Assembly: GCF_016464305.1 (NCBI RefSeq)
Contig: NZ_JAEIOJ010000003.1
Span: 62,001-126,000 of the forward strand
Length of the DNA stretch: 64,000 nt
Source of the DNA: Umezawaea beigongshangensis
GTDB taxonomy: Bacteria; Actinomycetota; Actinomycetes; Mycobacteriales; Pseudonocardiaceae
Direction of reading: 5' to 3'
The notes under the pieces were generated by a model. That model saw only the letters and a list, made by a program, of their open reading frames with translations, was not told where the DNA came from and ran no database searches. A program made the translations under genes and the position numbers. This document shows, one piece after another, positions 28,859 through 39,913 of this stretch. Position 1 is the first letter of the stretch. Every line of letters starts with the position of its first letter.

Positions 28859-30061
28859 ATGAACGTTGGAGACTGCGCCCAGACCATGACAGCGAACGCC
28901 GTACTCAGCCCCCTCCCCACTCCACCGCACCGCGAGCCTCCCCCCGGTGTCACCGCCATGGTGCGGATGATCCGGGAGAGCTTCGCGGTGGTAGAACCGC
29001 GCTCCGAAGAAGTGGCGAAGTTCTTCTACGGGATGCTGTTCAGCCTCGCACCGGCCACACGTGAGATGTTCCCGGTGAACATGCAGGTCCAGCGCAGTCG
29101 CCTGCTGCGCGCGCTGGTCCACGTGGTGCAGATGGTGGACCGCCCCGACGACCTGATCCCCTTCCTTCGCCAGCTCGGCCGCGACCACCGCAAGTTCGGC
29201 GTGGTGAGCGTGCACTACGAGGCCGTCGGCACCGCCCTGCTCGCCGCCGTGAAGAAGTACGCCGGCCCCGTCTGGACCCCCAAGGTCGAGATGGCCTGGG
29301 CCGAGGCTTACACGATCATGGCGCGCGCCATGCAGGAGGCGGCGGCCGCGGACGACGGTCCCGCCTACTGGCACGCGACCGTCGTCGGGCACCAGCGCGT
29401 GAGCTGGGACCTGGCCGTGGTCCGCGTCCAGCCCGACCACCCGGTGAACTACCGGGCCGGTCAGTACGTGAGCGTGGAGACCCCGCAGCGCGCCCGGCTC
29501 TGGCGGTACTACTCGCCGGCCAACGCGCCGCGCGACGACGGCACCATCGAGTTCCACATCCGCTCGGTCGACGGCGGGTGGGTCAGCCGCTCCATCGTCG
29601 GCCACACGCAGATGGGCGACGTCTGGCGCATCGGTCCCCCGATGGGCCGGCTCAGCGTCGACCGGACCGCGCAGCGCGACGTGCTCATGGTCGCGGGCGG
29701 CACGGGCGTGGCGCCCATGCACGCGATCATCGACGAGATGGCGCAGTGGGGGGAGAACCCGCGCGTCCACCTGTTCACCGGTGGCCGCGCCAGGGAGGAC
29801 CTCTACGACCTGGACAACCTCCAGCGGATCGCGATGACCAACCCGTGGCTGACCGTCGTGCCCGTGCTGGAGTCCGATCCGGGTGCGCGGGGCGTCGAGC
29901 AGGGCACCCTGGCCGACGTGGTCACCCGCTACGGCGCGTGGGAGGACCGGGACGTCCTGGTCTGCGGCTCGCCCGCGATGATCCGCTCGACCGTGTCCCG
30001 GATGCTCGTCGCCGGAACGCCGCTGGACCGCATCAAGTACGACCCGTTCACCCTGGACTGA
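28859..30061 (+). CDS. flavohaemoglobin-like protein (globin, FAD and NAD domains)
   Basis: 400 aa from ATG 28859; ATG 28886 is an alternative. The globin domain (first 150 residues) has VAKFFYGMLFSLAPATREMF and a proximal His in LGRDHRKFGV. The ferredoxin-reductase part has LWRYYSPANAP for FAD, then MVAGGTGVAPMHAIIDE and the C-terminal VLVCGSPAMI for NAD(P)H. It resembles mycobacterial Rv0385, a type II flavohaemoglobin, which also follows clpB. Role in nitric oxide removal or lactate-linked redox is inferred. No HAIR element stands in front. The interval 28543-28858 shows only a weak TACGAT box at 28727. Confidence 0.88.
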   Translation: MNVGDCAQTMTANAVLSPLPTPPHREPPPGVTAMVRMIRESFAVVEPRSEEVAKFFYGMLFSLAPATREMFPVNMQVQRSRLLRALVHVVQMVDRPDDLIPFLRQLGRDHRKFGVVSVHYEAVGTALLAAVKKYAGPVWTPKVEMAWAEAYTIMARAMQEAAAADDGPAYWHATVVGHQRVSWDLAVVRVQPDHPVNYRAGQYVSVETPQRARLWRYYSPANAPRDDGTIEFHIRSVDGGWVSRSIVGHTQMGDVWRIGPPMGRLSVDRTAQRDVLMVAGGTGVAPMHAIIDEMAQWGENPRVHLFTGGRAREDLYDLDNLQRIAMTNPWLTVVPVLESDPGARGVEQGTLADVVTRYGAWEDRDVLVCGSPAMIRSTVSRMLVAGTPLDRIKYDPFTLD

Positions 30062-30098
30062 GCGCGTCGGCGAGCGCCGCCCGGCCTCGCCGACGCGC
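30062..30098. terminator. hairpin between flavohaemoglobin gene and hspR
   Basis: GCGCGTCGGCGAG (30062-30074) pairs with CTCGCCGACGCGC (30086-30098) between convergent genes; no U-tract. Confidence 0.8.
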
Positions 30099-30113
30099 AC
30101 ACCGGTGCGCGGG

Positions 30114-30548
30114 TCAGCGCTGCTGCGGCTTCCAGACCACCAGTGCCGTCTCGTGCCGCACGGGCACCAGGTCGCGCCGGTAGGACCGGTGGACGCTGGC
30201 CGCCGCGTGGTCGGCGGCGGCGAGGGCGTTCGCCAGCTCCGCGGTCAGCTCCGACACCCGGTGCCGCAGCGCCTCGACCTGGTTCTCCAGCTCGATGATG
30301 CGCTTGACGCCCGCGAGGTTCACGCCCTCCTCCTGGGAGAGCCGTTGCACCTCGCGCAGCAGCACGATGTCGCGCATCGAGTACCTGCGCCCGCCTCCCG
30401 ACGTGCGGCCCGGCGACACCAGGCCCAGCCGGTCGTAGGTGCGCAGGGTCTGCGCGTGCAGCCCCGAGAGCTGCGCCGCGACCGAGATGACGAAGAACGG
30501 CGTGTCCTCGTCGGTTCCGGGCGGGAACGGGAATCCCGGGGTGCTCAC
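30114..30548 (-). CDS. hspR: HspR, MerR-family heat-shock repressor
   Basis: 144 aa from GTG 30548, 2 bp after the dnaJ stop. The MerR-type helix-turn-helix is FVISVAAQLSGLHAQTLRTY then DRLGLVSPGRTSGGGRRYS, followed by RDIVLLREVQRLSQEEGVNL and a coiled coil (ELENQVEALRHRVSELTAEL). HspR binds HAIR sites with DnaK as co-repressor, so the operon is autoregulated. It is the last gene of dnaK-grpE-dnaJ-hspR. Three HAIR elements in this window are its likely targets. Confidence 0.95.
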   Translation of the reverse strand: MSTPGFPFPPGTDEDTPFFVISVAAQLSGLHAQTLRTYDRLGLVSPGRTSGGGRRYSMRDIVLLREVQRLSQEEGVNLAGVKRIIELENQVEALRHRVSELTAELANALAAADHAAASVHRSYRRDLVPVRHETALVVWKPQQR

Positions 30549-30550
30549 GA

Positions 30551-31723
30551 CTACCTCCCCTGGTCGAGCATCGCGTTCAGGTCGGCGCGCGGGTCGTGCT
30601 GCGCGGTCGCCTCGGCGTAGGCCCGCAGCAGCTCCTGGGCCTTCGCGTCGGTGTTGTTGGGGACGGCCACCTGCAACGTGACGAGCAGGTCGCCGACCGT
30701 GCCGTCCCGCCGCGCGATGCCCTTGCCGCGGGCGCGCATCACCTGACCGCTGGCCGTTCCGGCCGGCACCTTCAGGGTCACCCTGCTGTCGAGCGTCGGC
30801 ACGGTCACCGTGGTGCCGAGCGCCAGCTCGGGGAACGTGACGGGCACCGTGATCGTGAGGTCGTTGCCGCTGCGGCCGAACACCGCGTGCGGGTTCACGT
30901 GCACGCGGACGAACAGGTCGCCGGAGGGGCCGTTGTTGCGGCCGGGCTCGCCCTGACCGGCCAGCCGGATGCGCTGGCCGTCGTCCACCCCGGCGGGGAC
31001 GCGCATGGTGAGCGTGCGGGTCTTGGTGCTGACGCCGTCGCCGCCGCACTCGGGGCACGGGTCGTCGACGACGCGCCCGGTCCCGCGGCAGTCGCCGCAG
31101 GGCTCGCTGAACGCGAACGCGCCCTGGCTGCGGGTCACCAGGCCAGCGCCGCCGCACGTGGTGCAGGTGTGCGGGACGGTGCCGGGCTTCGCGCCGTTGC
31201 CGCCGCACGTGGAGCACGTCGACGGGCTGGACAGCCGCAGCGGCACGGTCGCGCCGCGCACGGCCTCGGTGAAGTCGATCCGGACGTCGGTCTCGACGTC
31301 CTCACCGCGGCGGGGACGGGTGGCCGAACCGGCTCCGCCGCGCGAACCGCGGTTGAACAGGCCGCCGAGCAGGTCGCCCAGGCCACCCGCACCGGCCTGA
31401 CCGGCTCCGGCGCGGTTGAACAGGTCACCCACGTCGAAGCCGCCCGCGCCGGTGCCGAACCCGCCGCCGCCGAAGCTCGCGCCACCGGCGAACAGGCGGC
31501 GCGCCTCGTCGTACTCCTTGCGCTTCGCGGTGTCGGACAGCACGCCGTACGCCTCGGACACGGACTTGAACCGCGCCTCGGCCTTGGCGTTGCCGGGGTT
31601 CGCGTCGGGGTGCAGCTCCCGCGCGAGCTTCCGGTACGCCTTCTTGATCTCGTCGCCTGAAGCGTCGGAGGAGACGCCCAGTTCGCGGTAGAAGTCCTTC
31701 TCGATCCACTCTCTGGCACTCAC
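30551..31723 (-). CDS. dnaJ: DnaJ co-chaperone
   Basis: 390 aa from GTG 31723 with GAGGAGGAG upstream. The J-domain (residues 10-75) would carry the HPD of helix II; here HPDANPGN is visible. A Gly/Phe-rich stretch follows (FAGGASFGGGGFGTGAGGFD). Four CxxCxGxG zinc repeats begin CSTCGGNGAKPG, CTTCGGAGLVTR, CGDCRGTGRVVD and CPECGGDGVSTK. Type I DnaJ. It stimulates DnaK ATPase and delivers substrates. Second-last gene of the operon. Confidence 0.97.
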   Translation of the reverse strand: MSAREWIEKDFYRELGVSSDASGDEIKKAYRKLARELHPDANPGNAKAEARFKSVSEAYGVLSDTAKRKEYDEARRLFAGGASFGGGGFGTGAGGFDVGDLFNRAGAGQAGAGGLGDLLGGLFNRGSRGGAGSATRPRRGEDVETDVRIDFTEAVRGATVPLRLSSPSTCSTCGGNGAKPGTVPHTCTTCGGAGLVTRSQGAFAFSEPCGDCRGTGRVVDDPCPECGGDGVSTKTRTLTMRVPAGVDDGQRIRLAGQGEPGRNNGPSGDLFVRVHVNPHAVFGRSGNDLTITVPVTFPELALGTTVTVPTLDSRVTLKVPAGTASGQVMRARGKGIARRDGTVGDLLVTLQVAVPNNTDAKAQELLRAYAEATAQHDPRADLNAMLDQGR

Positions 31724-31742
31724 GGACGTCTCCTCCTCTCGC

Positions 31743-32443
31743 TCAGTCCTGCTGCTGCCCGCTGGTGCCCGGTTCCGCCGTCTCGGCGGTGCCGGTCGCG
31801 GCCGCGGGTGCCGGCTCCTCGTGATCGGTCACGCCCACCAGGGCGGGTCGCAGCACGCGCTCGCCGAACCGGTAGCCGCGCCGCAGGACGGCGGTGACCG
31901 TCGGTCCGTCGACGTCCGGGGAGGTGCTGTGCTGCACCGCCTCGTGGATCGACGGGTCGAAGTCCTCGCCCTCGTGGCCGAACGCCTCCAGGCCGCTCTG
32001 CGAGAGCGCGGACCCGAGCTTGTCGGCCACGGCCTTGAACGCGCCGGTCAGGTCGCCGTGCGCGGCGGCCCGCTCCAGGTCGTCCAGGACGCCCAGCAGT
32101 TCGGTGACGACCTGCGCCTTGGCGTTGACGACGACCAGCTCCCGGTCGCGCTCGACGCGCTTGCGGTAGTTGGCGTACTCCGCGGTGAGCCGCTGGAGGT
32201 CGGCGGTGCGCTCGTCCAGCTGGGCCTTGAGCTCCGCGCCCTCGTCGGGCACGTCCACGACGACGCCGGTGTCAGCGGCCTCGGCGTGCTCCGCCGCGGC
32301 GTGCCGGCCGCCCCCGTCGTTCTCGGGGGTGGCCGACACCTCCTGCTCGTCCTCCTGCACCGGACCCGTCTCCGGATCGGTGGGACGGTCGTTCGCTACC
32401 ACGTGGGGCTGCTCCTCCCCCTGCTGCGGTGACTGGGGCGCGG

Positions 32444-32447
<4 letters not shown>
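31743..32447 (-). CDS. grpE: GrpE nucleotide exchange factor
   Basis: 234 aa. A disordered acidic N-terminus and a long coiled coil ([20 protein letters not shown]) are followed by [29 protein letters not shown] and the beta-wing [17 protein letters not shown] Pro/Ala/Thr-rich tail follows the wing. It releases ADP from DnaK. The ATG overlaps the dnaK stop (ATGA), so the two are coupled. Confidence 0.96.
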
Positions 32448-34309
<1,862 letters not shown>

Positions 34310-34347
34310 TGGAGTTCCTCCTGGTAGTACGTGTGCACCGGATTCGC

Positions 34348-34368
34348 ATTGAGCGTTGTCGGCTCAAG
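34348..34368. promoter_or_regulatory. HAIR element 1 of dnaK
   Basis: TTGAGC-N7-GCTCAA (core 34349-34367), 39 bp before the dnaK start codon. Confidence 0.75.
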
Positions 34369-34386
34369 TTTGCCAGTGCCCGTGGG

Positions 34387-34407
34387 GTTGAGTCCACTCG
34401 ACTCAAT
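34387..34407. promoter_or_regulatory. HAIR element 2 of dnaK
   Basis: GTTGAGT-N7-ACTCAAT, centre 39 bp from that of element 1, so both sites could lie on nearly the same face of the helix. Confidence 0.88.
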
Positions 34408-34710
34408 CTTTCTGCCAGTCCAACGACGGGGCGGCGCGCGGTGTTCCCGGCAGGACGTGATGCGCGACACGACGGTGCTGGGCCGTTCGGCCGAACGCGC
34501 TTCCGGTGGCCGGGTGGGGTGACGCGCCTTACTCTCTGCTCGAAGTGCACCGGTCCACCCCACGAACTCGCGAGGTGCGGAAAGAACAGCCCGAACCACG
34601 AGAGCGGGTCAGCTCCTGTCCCGCTCCTCTCCCCGGTGGTTCGGGACCGACCACACCGGATCCACCCCAGTAACGTCGCCCACGGGGCGACCGGCCGACG
34701 GGAGCTGCTC

Positions 34711-35628
34711 GTGTCCAGTGACCTCTCCGAACTTCCAGTCCGATCACCGCAGCCGTCGCCGACCGGACGCGGGCGGCGCGTGCTGGACCGGCTGGCCGAC
34801 ACGGACAGCTTCAGCAATCCCGACAAGCTCAGCCTCGCCGACCGGAAGCTGATCCTGTACCTGGTGGTGACCCTCGCCGACGAGTCGCGGCGGCTGACCG
34901 GCGCCTACGAGGCCGTGCTGCGCGCCTACTCCGGCGTCCACGGGCACTGGGCGCACGGCAAGCCGCTGGCCGTCATGCAGAAGTACTGCGCGAAGTTCCT
35001 CGGCAAGAGCGCCGAGCGGCGGCCGACCTGGGACAAGGTCGAGGACGTCCTGCGCGCCGCCCTGCCGGCCGACCGGGCGGCGGCCGCCCTCGCCGAGGCG
35101 GCCTGGCTGTTCTCCAGGGCCGCGGGTGTGGAACGGCCTCCCGGCTACTCCGGCGAGCTGAGCAAGCCGGTCTGGGACCAGCCGAGCATCACCGTGGTCA
35201 CCGCCGCGATGATCGCCGGTCCGTCCCGGCCGTCGAAGCCGATCGCCGACGACGACCAGCTCCTCGTCATCAAGGCCCAGGCCAGGGCCTACCGCGCGCT
35301 CGACCGCGAGAAGGAGGAGCTGAACACCCGGTTCGAGGAGCTGCTGCGCGAGATCGACCGCCTGCGGGCGGAGCTGCGGCGGTCCATCGCCCTGCGCGAC
35401 GGTCGCGGCGGCACGCCGGGCCCGGCCGTCCCGTCCCCCGCGACGGTCCCGGCCCCCCGCTCGGCCGCGGCTCCCGGCTCGGTCCCGGCGGAGGAGCCGG
35501 TGCCCGAGGTGAACGTGCCCCGCGCCCGCACGCCGCTGGACGCCGTGGTCGACACCCCGCTGCAACGGATCACCGAGGTGCCGCGGACCTGGTTCCTCCT
35601 CGACACGTCCGTCCAGCAGCGGGCCTGA
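34711..35628 (+). CDS. protein of unknown function with coiled coil
   Basis: 305 aa from GTG 34711 (GGAG 6 nt upstream). The N-terminal 130 residues are helical and include LSLADRKLILYLVVTLADES and HGKPLAVMQKYCAKFLGKSA, a layout like the small helical domains in front of actinomycete regulators. A coiled coil follows (REKEELNTRFEELLREIDRL), then a Pro/Ala linker and a conserved-looking end (VPRTWFLLDTSVQQ). No family recognised. It is divergent from dnaK; the interval 34408-34710 holds nothing else that I can see. Confidence 0.7.
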   Translation: MSSDLSELPVRSPQPSPTGRGRRVLDRLADTDSFSNPDKLSLADRKLILYLVVTLADESRRLTGAYEAVLRAYSGVHGHWAHGKPLAVMQKYCAKFLGKSAERRPTWDKVEDVLRAALPADRAAAALAEAAWLFSRAAGVERPPGYSGELSKPVWDQPSITVVTAAMIAGPSRPSKPIADDDQLLVIKAQARAYRALDREKEELNTRFEELLREIDRLRAELRRSIALRDGRGGTPGPAVPSPATVPAPRSAAAPGSVPAEEPVPEVNVPRARTPLDAVVDTPLQRITEVPRTWFLLDTSVQQRA

Positions 35629-35703
35629 CGAACTGCGGCTCCGGTCAGGCGGCGGCGACGGTGACGACGATGTCGCCGCTGCCCGTCCGGAGCCGCAGTT
35701 CGT
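35628..35703. repeat. 17-bp inverted repeat spanning two gene ends
   Basis: ACGAACTGCGGCTCCGG at 35628-35644 is exactly complementary to 35687-35703. The left arm starts on the stop codon of the upstream gene; the right arm is inside the DUF4097 coding region (codons for ELRLR). It may serve as a terminator for the plus-strand gene. Confidence 0.6.
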
Positions 35704-36493
35704 GCTCGGCGTCGGCGGAGTTCCGCACGGCCGACGCGTCGGCGTTCCCGCTGTCGGCGTCCGCGCTCACCCGGTAGGCGCCCGCGGGAACGCGCACGCG
35801 CAGGTTGCCGCTGTCGGCGTGAGCGCGCACGGAGCGGGCGGTGAGGAGTTCGAGCTCGACGTCGCCCGAACCGGCGTCGACCTGCACCTCACCGCCCATC
35901 CGCCGTGCGCGGACCGTGCCGGACGACACGGTCAGCACGGTGTTCCCCCCGACCTCGGCGACGTCCACGTCCCCCGACCCCACCTCCGCCACGAAGTCGC
36001 CGGCCACGTCCCGCCCGGCGACCACGCCCGATCCCGAGTCGACGTACACCCTCCCGCTGATGTCGCCGACGCGGACGTCCCCCGACCCCGCGTCCAGCTC
36101 GACGTCGCCCAGCCCCTCCAGGACGACGTCGCCCGAGTCCACCTGCCCGTAGGCCCGGACGCCCTCCCCCGGCACGACGACCCGGTAGTCGACGGAGCAG
36201 CGGTCGCCGCAGCCGTCGAGCACGAGGGTGCCGCCCTCCACCCGGTGCGAGTCCCCGGACGGCCGGTCGTCGCGCGGCGGGTGCGTGACGGTGCGCGTGA
36301 CCGTCGTGGCCGGGGCGTCGGCGGACCTGACGATCCGCACGTCCCCCGAGCCGTTCTGCAACCGCACCGCCGTCACGGGGACGTCGACCGTGCGCTCCTC
36401 GGTGAAGCTCTCCTGCTTGAACTCCACGCAGGCGGTGAGCGACCCGGCCGCGACCCCCGCCACGACCAGCGAACTCAGCACTCTCCGCATCAC
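35645..36493 (-). CDS. DUF4097-type beta-repeat lipoprotein
   Basis: 282 aa. The signal peptide ends in a lipobox (VAAGSLTAC, Cys near residue 22), so it is probably a lipoprotein. The rest is built of short strands with repeated SGDV/SGxV turns (VDSGDVVLEGLGDVELDAGS, GNTVLTVSSGTVRARRMGGE), the right-handed beta-helix of DUF4097. Function unknown; often linked to envelope stress. Its 3' end forms one arm of a large inverted repeat. The interval 36494-36615 holds no gene that I can see. Confidence 0.85.
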   Translation of the reverse strand: MMRRVLSSLVVAGVAAGSLTACVEFKQESFTEERTVDVPVTAVRLQNGSGDVRIVRSADAPATTVTRTVTHPPRDDRPSGDSHRVEGGTLVLDGCGDRCSVDYRVVVPGEGVRAYGQVDSGDVVLEGLGDVELDAGSGDVRVGDISGRVYVDSGSGVVAGRDVAGDFVAEVGSGDVDVAEVGGNTVLTVSSGTVRARRMGGEVQVDAGSGDVELELLTARSVRAHADSGNLRVRVPAGAYRVSADADSGNADASAVRNSADAEHELRLRTGSGDIVVTVAAA

Positions 36494-36615
36494 GACCCCC
36501 TAGACGCACCGCCCGTGCACCGGAACGCTAGAGCCGCCGCGTCCCGCGCACATCGGGGTGAACCCCCGATTCCCGGTGGGGTTGTCCCTACCCCTCGCGG
36601 GTGGCGGCGTTCGGG

Positions 36616-37200
36616 TCAGGCCAGGTTCTCCACGGCGGTCTGGAGCGCGCGGGCGCTGCGGGCGGGGTCGGCGAGGAAGTCGTCCGAGGCGATGACGTGG
36701 GTGGGCGTCATCTGCTCCCACACCACGCCCTGCACGGCGACCTCGGTGATGACCAGGCGAAAGGGACGCACCGGCCTCCCCAGCGCCGCCTCGACACCCC
36801 GCACGACCTCGCCGACCGGCAGCGAGCCGGGCGCGGCGCGCAGCCCGCGGCCGCGGTCGTAGGTGGCGGTCCGCTCGCGCAGCGCCAGCACGGCGGCGCG
36901 GATCGCGGGCCGGGTGCGCAGCGACGTGGACTCGCCGTCGACGGGCACCTCCTGCCGCTCGCGCGGCACCTCCGCCCTGGCGAAGTCGATGATGTCGGCC
37001 CACCAGCCGAGCCACTCCTCGCTGATCGCGGCCCGGTCCACGCCGGGCGGCACGAAGACGGGCACCGACGGCGACAGCCCCGGCAGCTCGGGGACGGTGT
37101 CGACCGACAGCGCGAGGGTGTCCCTGAGGAACAGGGCGGTGTTCACCGCCACGTTGGTGCCGTGCGACACCTGCCACGATTCCCGTCCCGCGAACCTCAT
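36616..37200 (-). CDS. conserved-looking soluble protein of unknown function
   Basis: 194 aa from ATG 37200; a longer frame upstream is poor coding sequence. Trp-rich motifs WLGWWADIIDFARAEVPRER and LVITEVAVQGVVWEQMTPTH, and VIASDDFLADPARSARAL at the end. No membrane helix, no signal peptide. I do not recognise a family. It is divergent from etfD, and the 300-bp interval between them carries the etfD operator site. Confidence 0.65.
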   Translation of the reverse strand: MRFAGRESWQVSHGTNVAVNTALFLRDTLALSVDTVPELPGLSPSVPVFVPPGVDRAAISEEWLGWWADIIDFARAEVPRERQEVPVDGESTSLRTRPAIRAAVLALRERTATYDRGRGLRAAPGSLPVGEVVRGVEAALGRPVRPFRLVITEVAVQGVVWEQMTPTHVIASDDFLADPARSARALQTAVENLA

Positions 37201-37442
37201 GGGCCCATTCTCGCGCCGGGAACCCCGTCCTGGTGCGTCCGACCACGTATCAGATGTGACACGACCGGTTGCGGATCGTGAGCAGGGGCCGGTGCGCGCC
37301 CACCGGATCGCGGAGGCGGCCTCCGGTCGCGCGGGCACGGGACCGGTGATCTCACCGTTGCGATCTCCGGTCGCGGCCGGGCGCGGCCCGCGTTCCGGCG
37401 GCAGTTCCGACACGTTGTGCGACCCCGGCCACGTCCATGTGG

Positions 37443-37456
37443 TTACTCGTCAGTAA
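37443..37456. promoter_or_regulatory. TTACT-type palindrome before etfD
   Basis: TTACTCGTCAGTAA, a near-perfect dyad, ends 51 bp before the etfD start. It matches the sites before fadE5 and the SDR gene at 3990. Confidence 0.6.
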
Positions 37457-37507
37457 TGCGGCGTAATGTGCCACTACCACGAGCTTCTGGAGAAAGGCCG
37501 CGAGCAC

Positions 37508-39781
37508 ATGGGAGCCCTGCAGCTGACCCTCGGCATCATCGGCGTGGCCGTGAGCCTCGTCGCCTGGGGCGTGTTCCTCTCCGGCGTGGTGAGGATGGTC
37601 CGGATCATCCGCCTCGGCCAGCCGGACGCCACGCGCAACGGACCGTTCGCGCCCCGGATGCGGACCCTGGTCGTCGAGTTCGTCGCGCACACGCGCATGG
37701 CGAAGTTCCGCAGCGTCGCCCCCTGGCACTGGATGGTGATGTGGGGCTTCCTCCTGGGCTCCGCGGTGCTGTTCGAGGCCTACGGCGAGATCTTCGACCC
37801 GGCCTTCCACTGGCTGCTCATCGGCACCTGGGCCCCCTGGCTGCTGCTGGTCGAACTGCTCGGCATCGGCACGGTGGTCGGCGGCGTGGCGCTCGCGATC
37901 ATCCGCCAGCGCAACCACCCCCGCCGCGCCGACCGCGTGTCGCGCTTCGCGGGCTCCAGCTTCAAGTCCGCCTACTTCGTCGAGGCCGTGGTGGTCGTCG
38001 AGGGCCTGGGCATCCTCGGCGTGAAGGCGTTCAAGCAGGCCAGCGGCCTGGAGGAGCCGCCGCTGTGGACCAGCTTCGTCACCGCCCCGATCAGCACGCT
38101 GCTGCCGTCCGAGCCCGACTGGGTCTCGATCATGGCGATCACCAAGCTCCTGTCCGGGATGCTGTGGCTGATCGTCGTCGGCAAGAACCTGACGATGGGC
38201 GTCGCCTGGCACCGGTTCAGCGCGTTCGTCAACATCTACTTCAAGCGCGAGGACGACGGCGGCGTCGCCCTGGGCGCGCTCAAGCCGATGATGAGCGGCG
38301 GCAAGGTCCTCGACCTGGAGGAGGCCGACCCCGACACCGACGTGTTCGGCGTCGGCAAGGTGGAGGACTTCACCTGGAAGGGCCTGCTGGACTTCAGCAC
38401 CTGCACCGAGTGCGGCCGCTGCCAGTCGCAGTGCCCCGCCTGGAACACCGGCAAGCCGCTGTCGCCGAAGCTCCTCATCACCCAGCTCCGCGACCACGCC
38501 TTCGCGAAGGCCCCCTACCTGCTGGCCGGTGGCAGCAGGGACGTGGCGGGCGACGAGGTCGGCCTCACCGAGGACAAGTACGCCGACTACCAGAAGCGCC
38601 TGGAGTCGATCGACGTCCTGGCGATGGCCGAGTCCGAGCGCCCGCTGATCGGCGGCGTGGACGAGAACGGCGTCATCGACCCCGAGGTGCTGTGGTCGTG
38701 CACGAGCTGCGGCGCGTGCGTGGAGCAGTGCCCGGTGGACATCGAGCACGTCGACCACATCGTCGACATGCGCCGCTACCAGGTGATGATCGAGTCGAAC
38801 TTCCCGTCCGAGCTGGGCGGCATGTTCAAGAACCTGGAGAACAAGGGCAACCCCTGGGGCCAGAACGCCAAGGACCGCCTCGCGTGGACCGAGGGCCTGG
38901 ACTTCGAGGTGCCGGTGTTCGACGGCGATCTGGACGACACCGAGTACCTGTTCTGGGTCGGCTGCGCCGGCGCGTTCGAGGACCGGGCGAAGAAGACCAC
39001 CCGCGCCGTGGCGGAGCTGCTGCACACCGCCGGGGTGAAGTACGCCGTGCTCGGCCCGGAGGAGAGCTGCACCGGCGACCCGGCCCGCCGCGCGGGCAAC
39101 GAGTTCCTGTTCCAGATGCTCGCCCAGCAGAACGTCGAGGTGCTGAACTCGGTGTTCGAGGGCCGCGAGCCGGGCAAGCGCAAGATCGTCGTGTCCTGCG
39201 CGCACTGCTTCAACACCCTCGCCAACGAGTACCCGCAGGTCGGCGGCCAGTACGAGGTCGTGCACCACACGCAGCTGCTCAACCGCCTCGTGCGGGAGCG
39301 TCGCCTGGTGCCGGTCGCGCCGGTCACCGAGGACATCACCTACCACGACCCGTGCTACCTCGGCCGCCACAACAAGGTGTACGAGGCGCCGCGCGAGCTG
39401 GTCGGCGCGTCGGGCGCGGCGCTGCGGGAGATGCCGCGGCACGAGGAGCGGTCCATGTGCTGCGGCGCCGGTGGCGCCCGCATGTGGATGGAGGAGCGCA
39501 TCGGCAAGCGCATCAACCTCGACCGGGTGGACGAGGCGCTTGGCACGGCCCCGTCGAAGATCGCCACGGGCTGCCCGTTCTGCCGCGTCATGCTCACCGA
39601 CGGCCTGACGGCCCGGCAGAACGAGAAGGCCGCTCCGGCGCACGTCGAGGTCGTGGACGTGGCCCAGCTCCTGCTGACCGCCGTGCGCCACGGCAAGGCG
39701 CTGGAGCGGGGCGACATCCCGACCGACGAGGTCGGCAGCGGCACCCCGCTGCCGGACGAGGACAAGAGCCCGACCACGTAG
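37508..39781 (+). CDS. etfD: EtfD-type membrane iron-sulphur oxidoreductase (ETF:menaquinone)
   Basis: 757 aa from ATG 37508 (AAAGG upstream). The N-terminus has about five membrane helices, like the haem-b NarI subunit. Two [4Fe-4S] motifs follow: CTECGRCQSQCP and CTSCGACVEQCPVDIEHVD. Then come two cysteine-rich CCG domains: SCAHCFNTLANEYP, YHDPCYLGRHN, MCCGAGGARMWMEE and ATGCPFCRVML. This is the layout of mycobacterial Rv0338c (EtfD), which passes electrons from acyl-CoA dehydrogenases via ETF to menaquinone. A TTACT dyad upstream links it to fadE5. Confidence 0.88.
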   Translation: MGALQLTLGIIGVAVSLVAWGVFLSGVVRMVRIIRLGQPDATRNGPFAPRMRTLVVEFVAHTRMAKFRSVAPWHWMVMWGFLLGSAVLFEAYGEIFDPAFHWLLIGTWAPWLLLVELLGIGTVVGGVALAIIRQRNHPRRADRVSRFAGSSFKSAYFVEAVVVVEGLGILGVKAFKQASGLEEPPLWTSFVTAPISTLLPSEPDWVSIMAITKLLSGMLWLIVVGKNLTMGVAWHRFSAFVNIYFKREDDGGVALGALKPMMSGGKVLDLEEADPDTDVFGVGKVEDFTWKGLLDFSTCTECGRCQSQCPAWNTGKPLSPKLLITQLRDHAFAKAPYLLAGGSRDVAGDEVGLTEDKYADYQKRLESIDVLAMAESERPLIGGVDENGVIDPEVLWSCTSCGACVEQCPVDIEHVDHIVDMRRYQVMIESNFPSELGGMFKNLENKGNPWGQNAKDRLAWTEGLDFEVPVFDGDLDDTEYLFWVGCAGAFEDRAKKTTRAVAELLHTAGVKYAVLGPEESCTGDPARRAGNEFLFQMLAQQNVEVLNSVFEGREPGKRKIVVSCAHCFNTLANEYPQVGGQYEVVHHTQLLNRLVRERRLVPVAPVTEDITYHDPCYLGRHNKVYEAPRELVGASGAALREMPRHEERSMCCGAGGARMWMEERIGKRINLDRVDEALGTAPSKIATGCPFCRVMLTDGLTARQNEKAAPAHVEVVDVAQLLLTAVRHGKALERGDIPTDEVGSGTPLPDEDKSPTT

Positions 39782-39790
39782 CAGAGCTGT

Positions 39791-39828
39791 GGCGGAGGCC
39801 CCGATCGAACACGACCGGGGCCTCTGCC
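39791..39828. terminator. etfD terminator hairpin
   Basis: GGCGGAGGCCCCG pairs with CGGGGCCTCTGCC (one mismatch), just after the etfD stop. Confidence 0.75.
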
Positions 39829-39913
39829 GTGTGTGCGCTCTCCGGTCGTTCGAACGCCTGTTCGAGTTGCCCACACCTGTGGACAACTCCTGGGGACAAC
39901 TCCGGGGGAAGGC

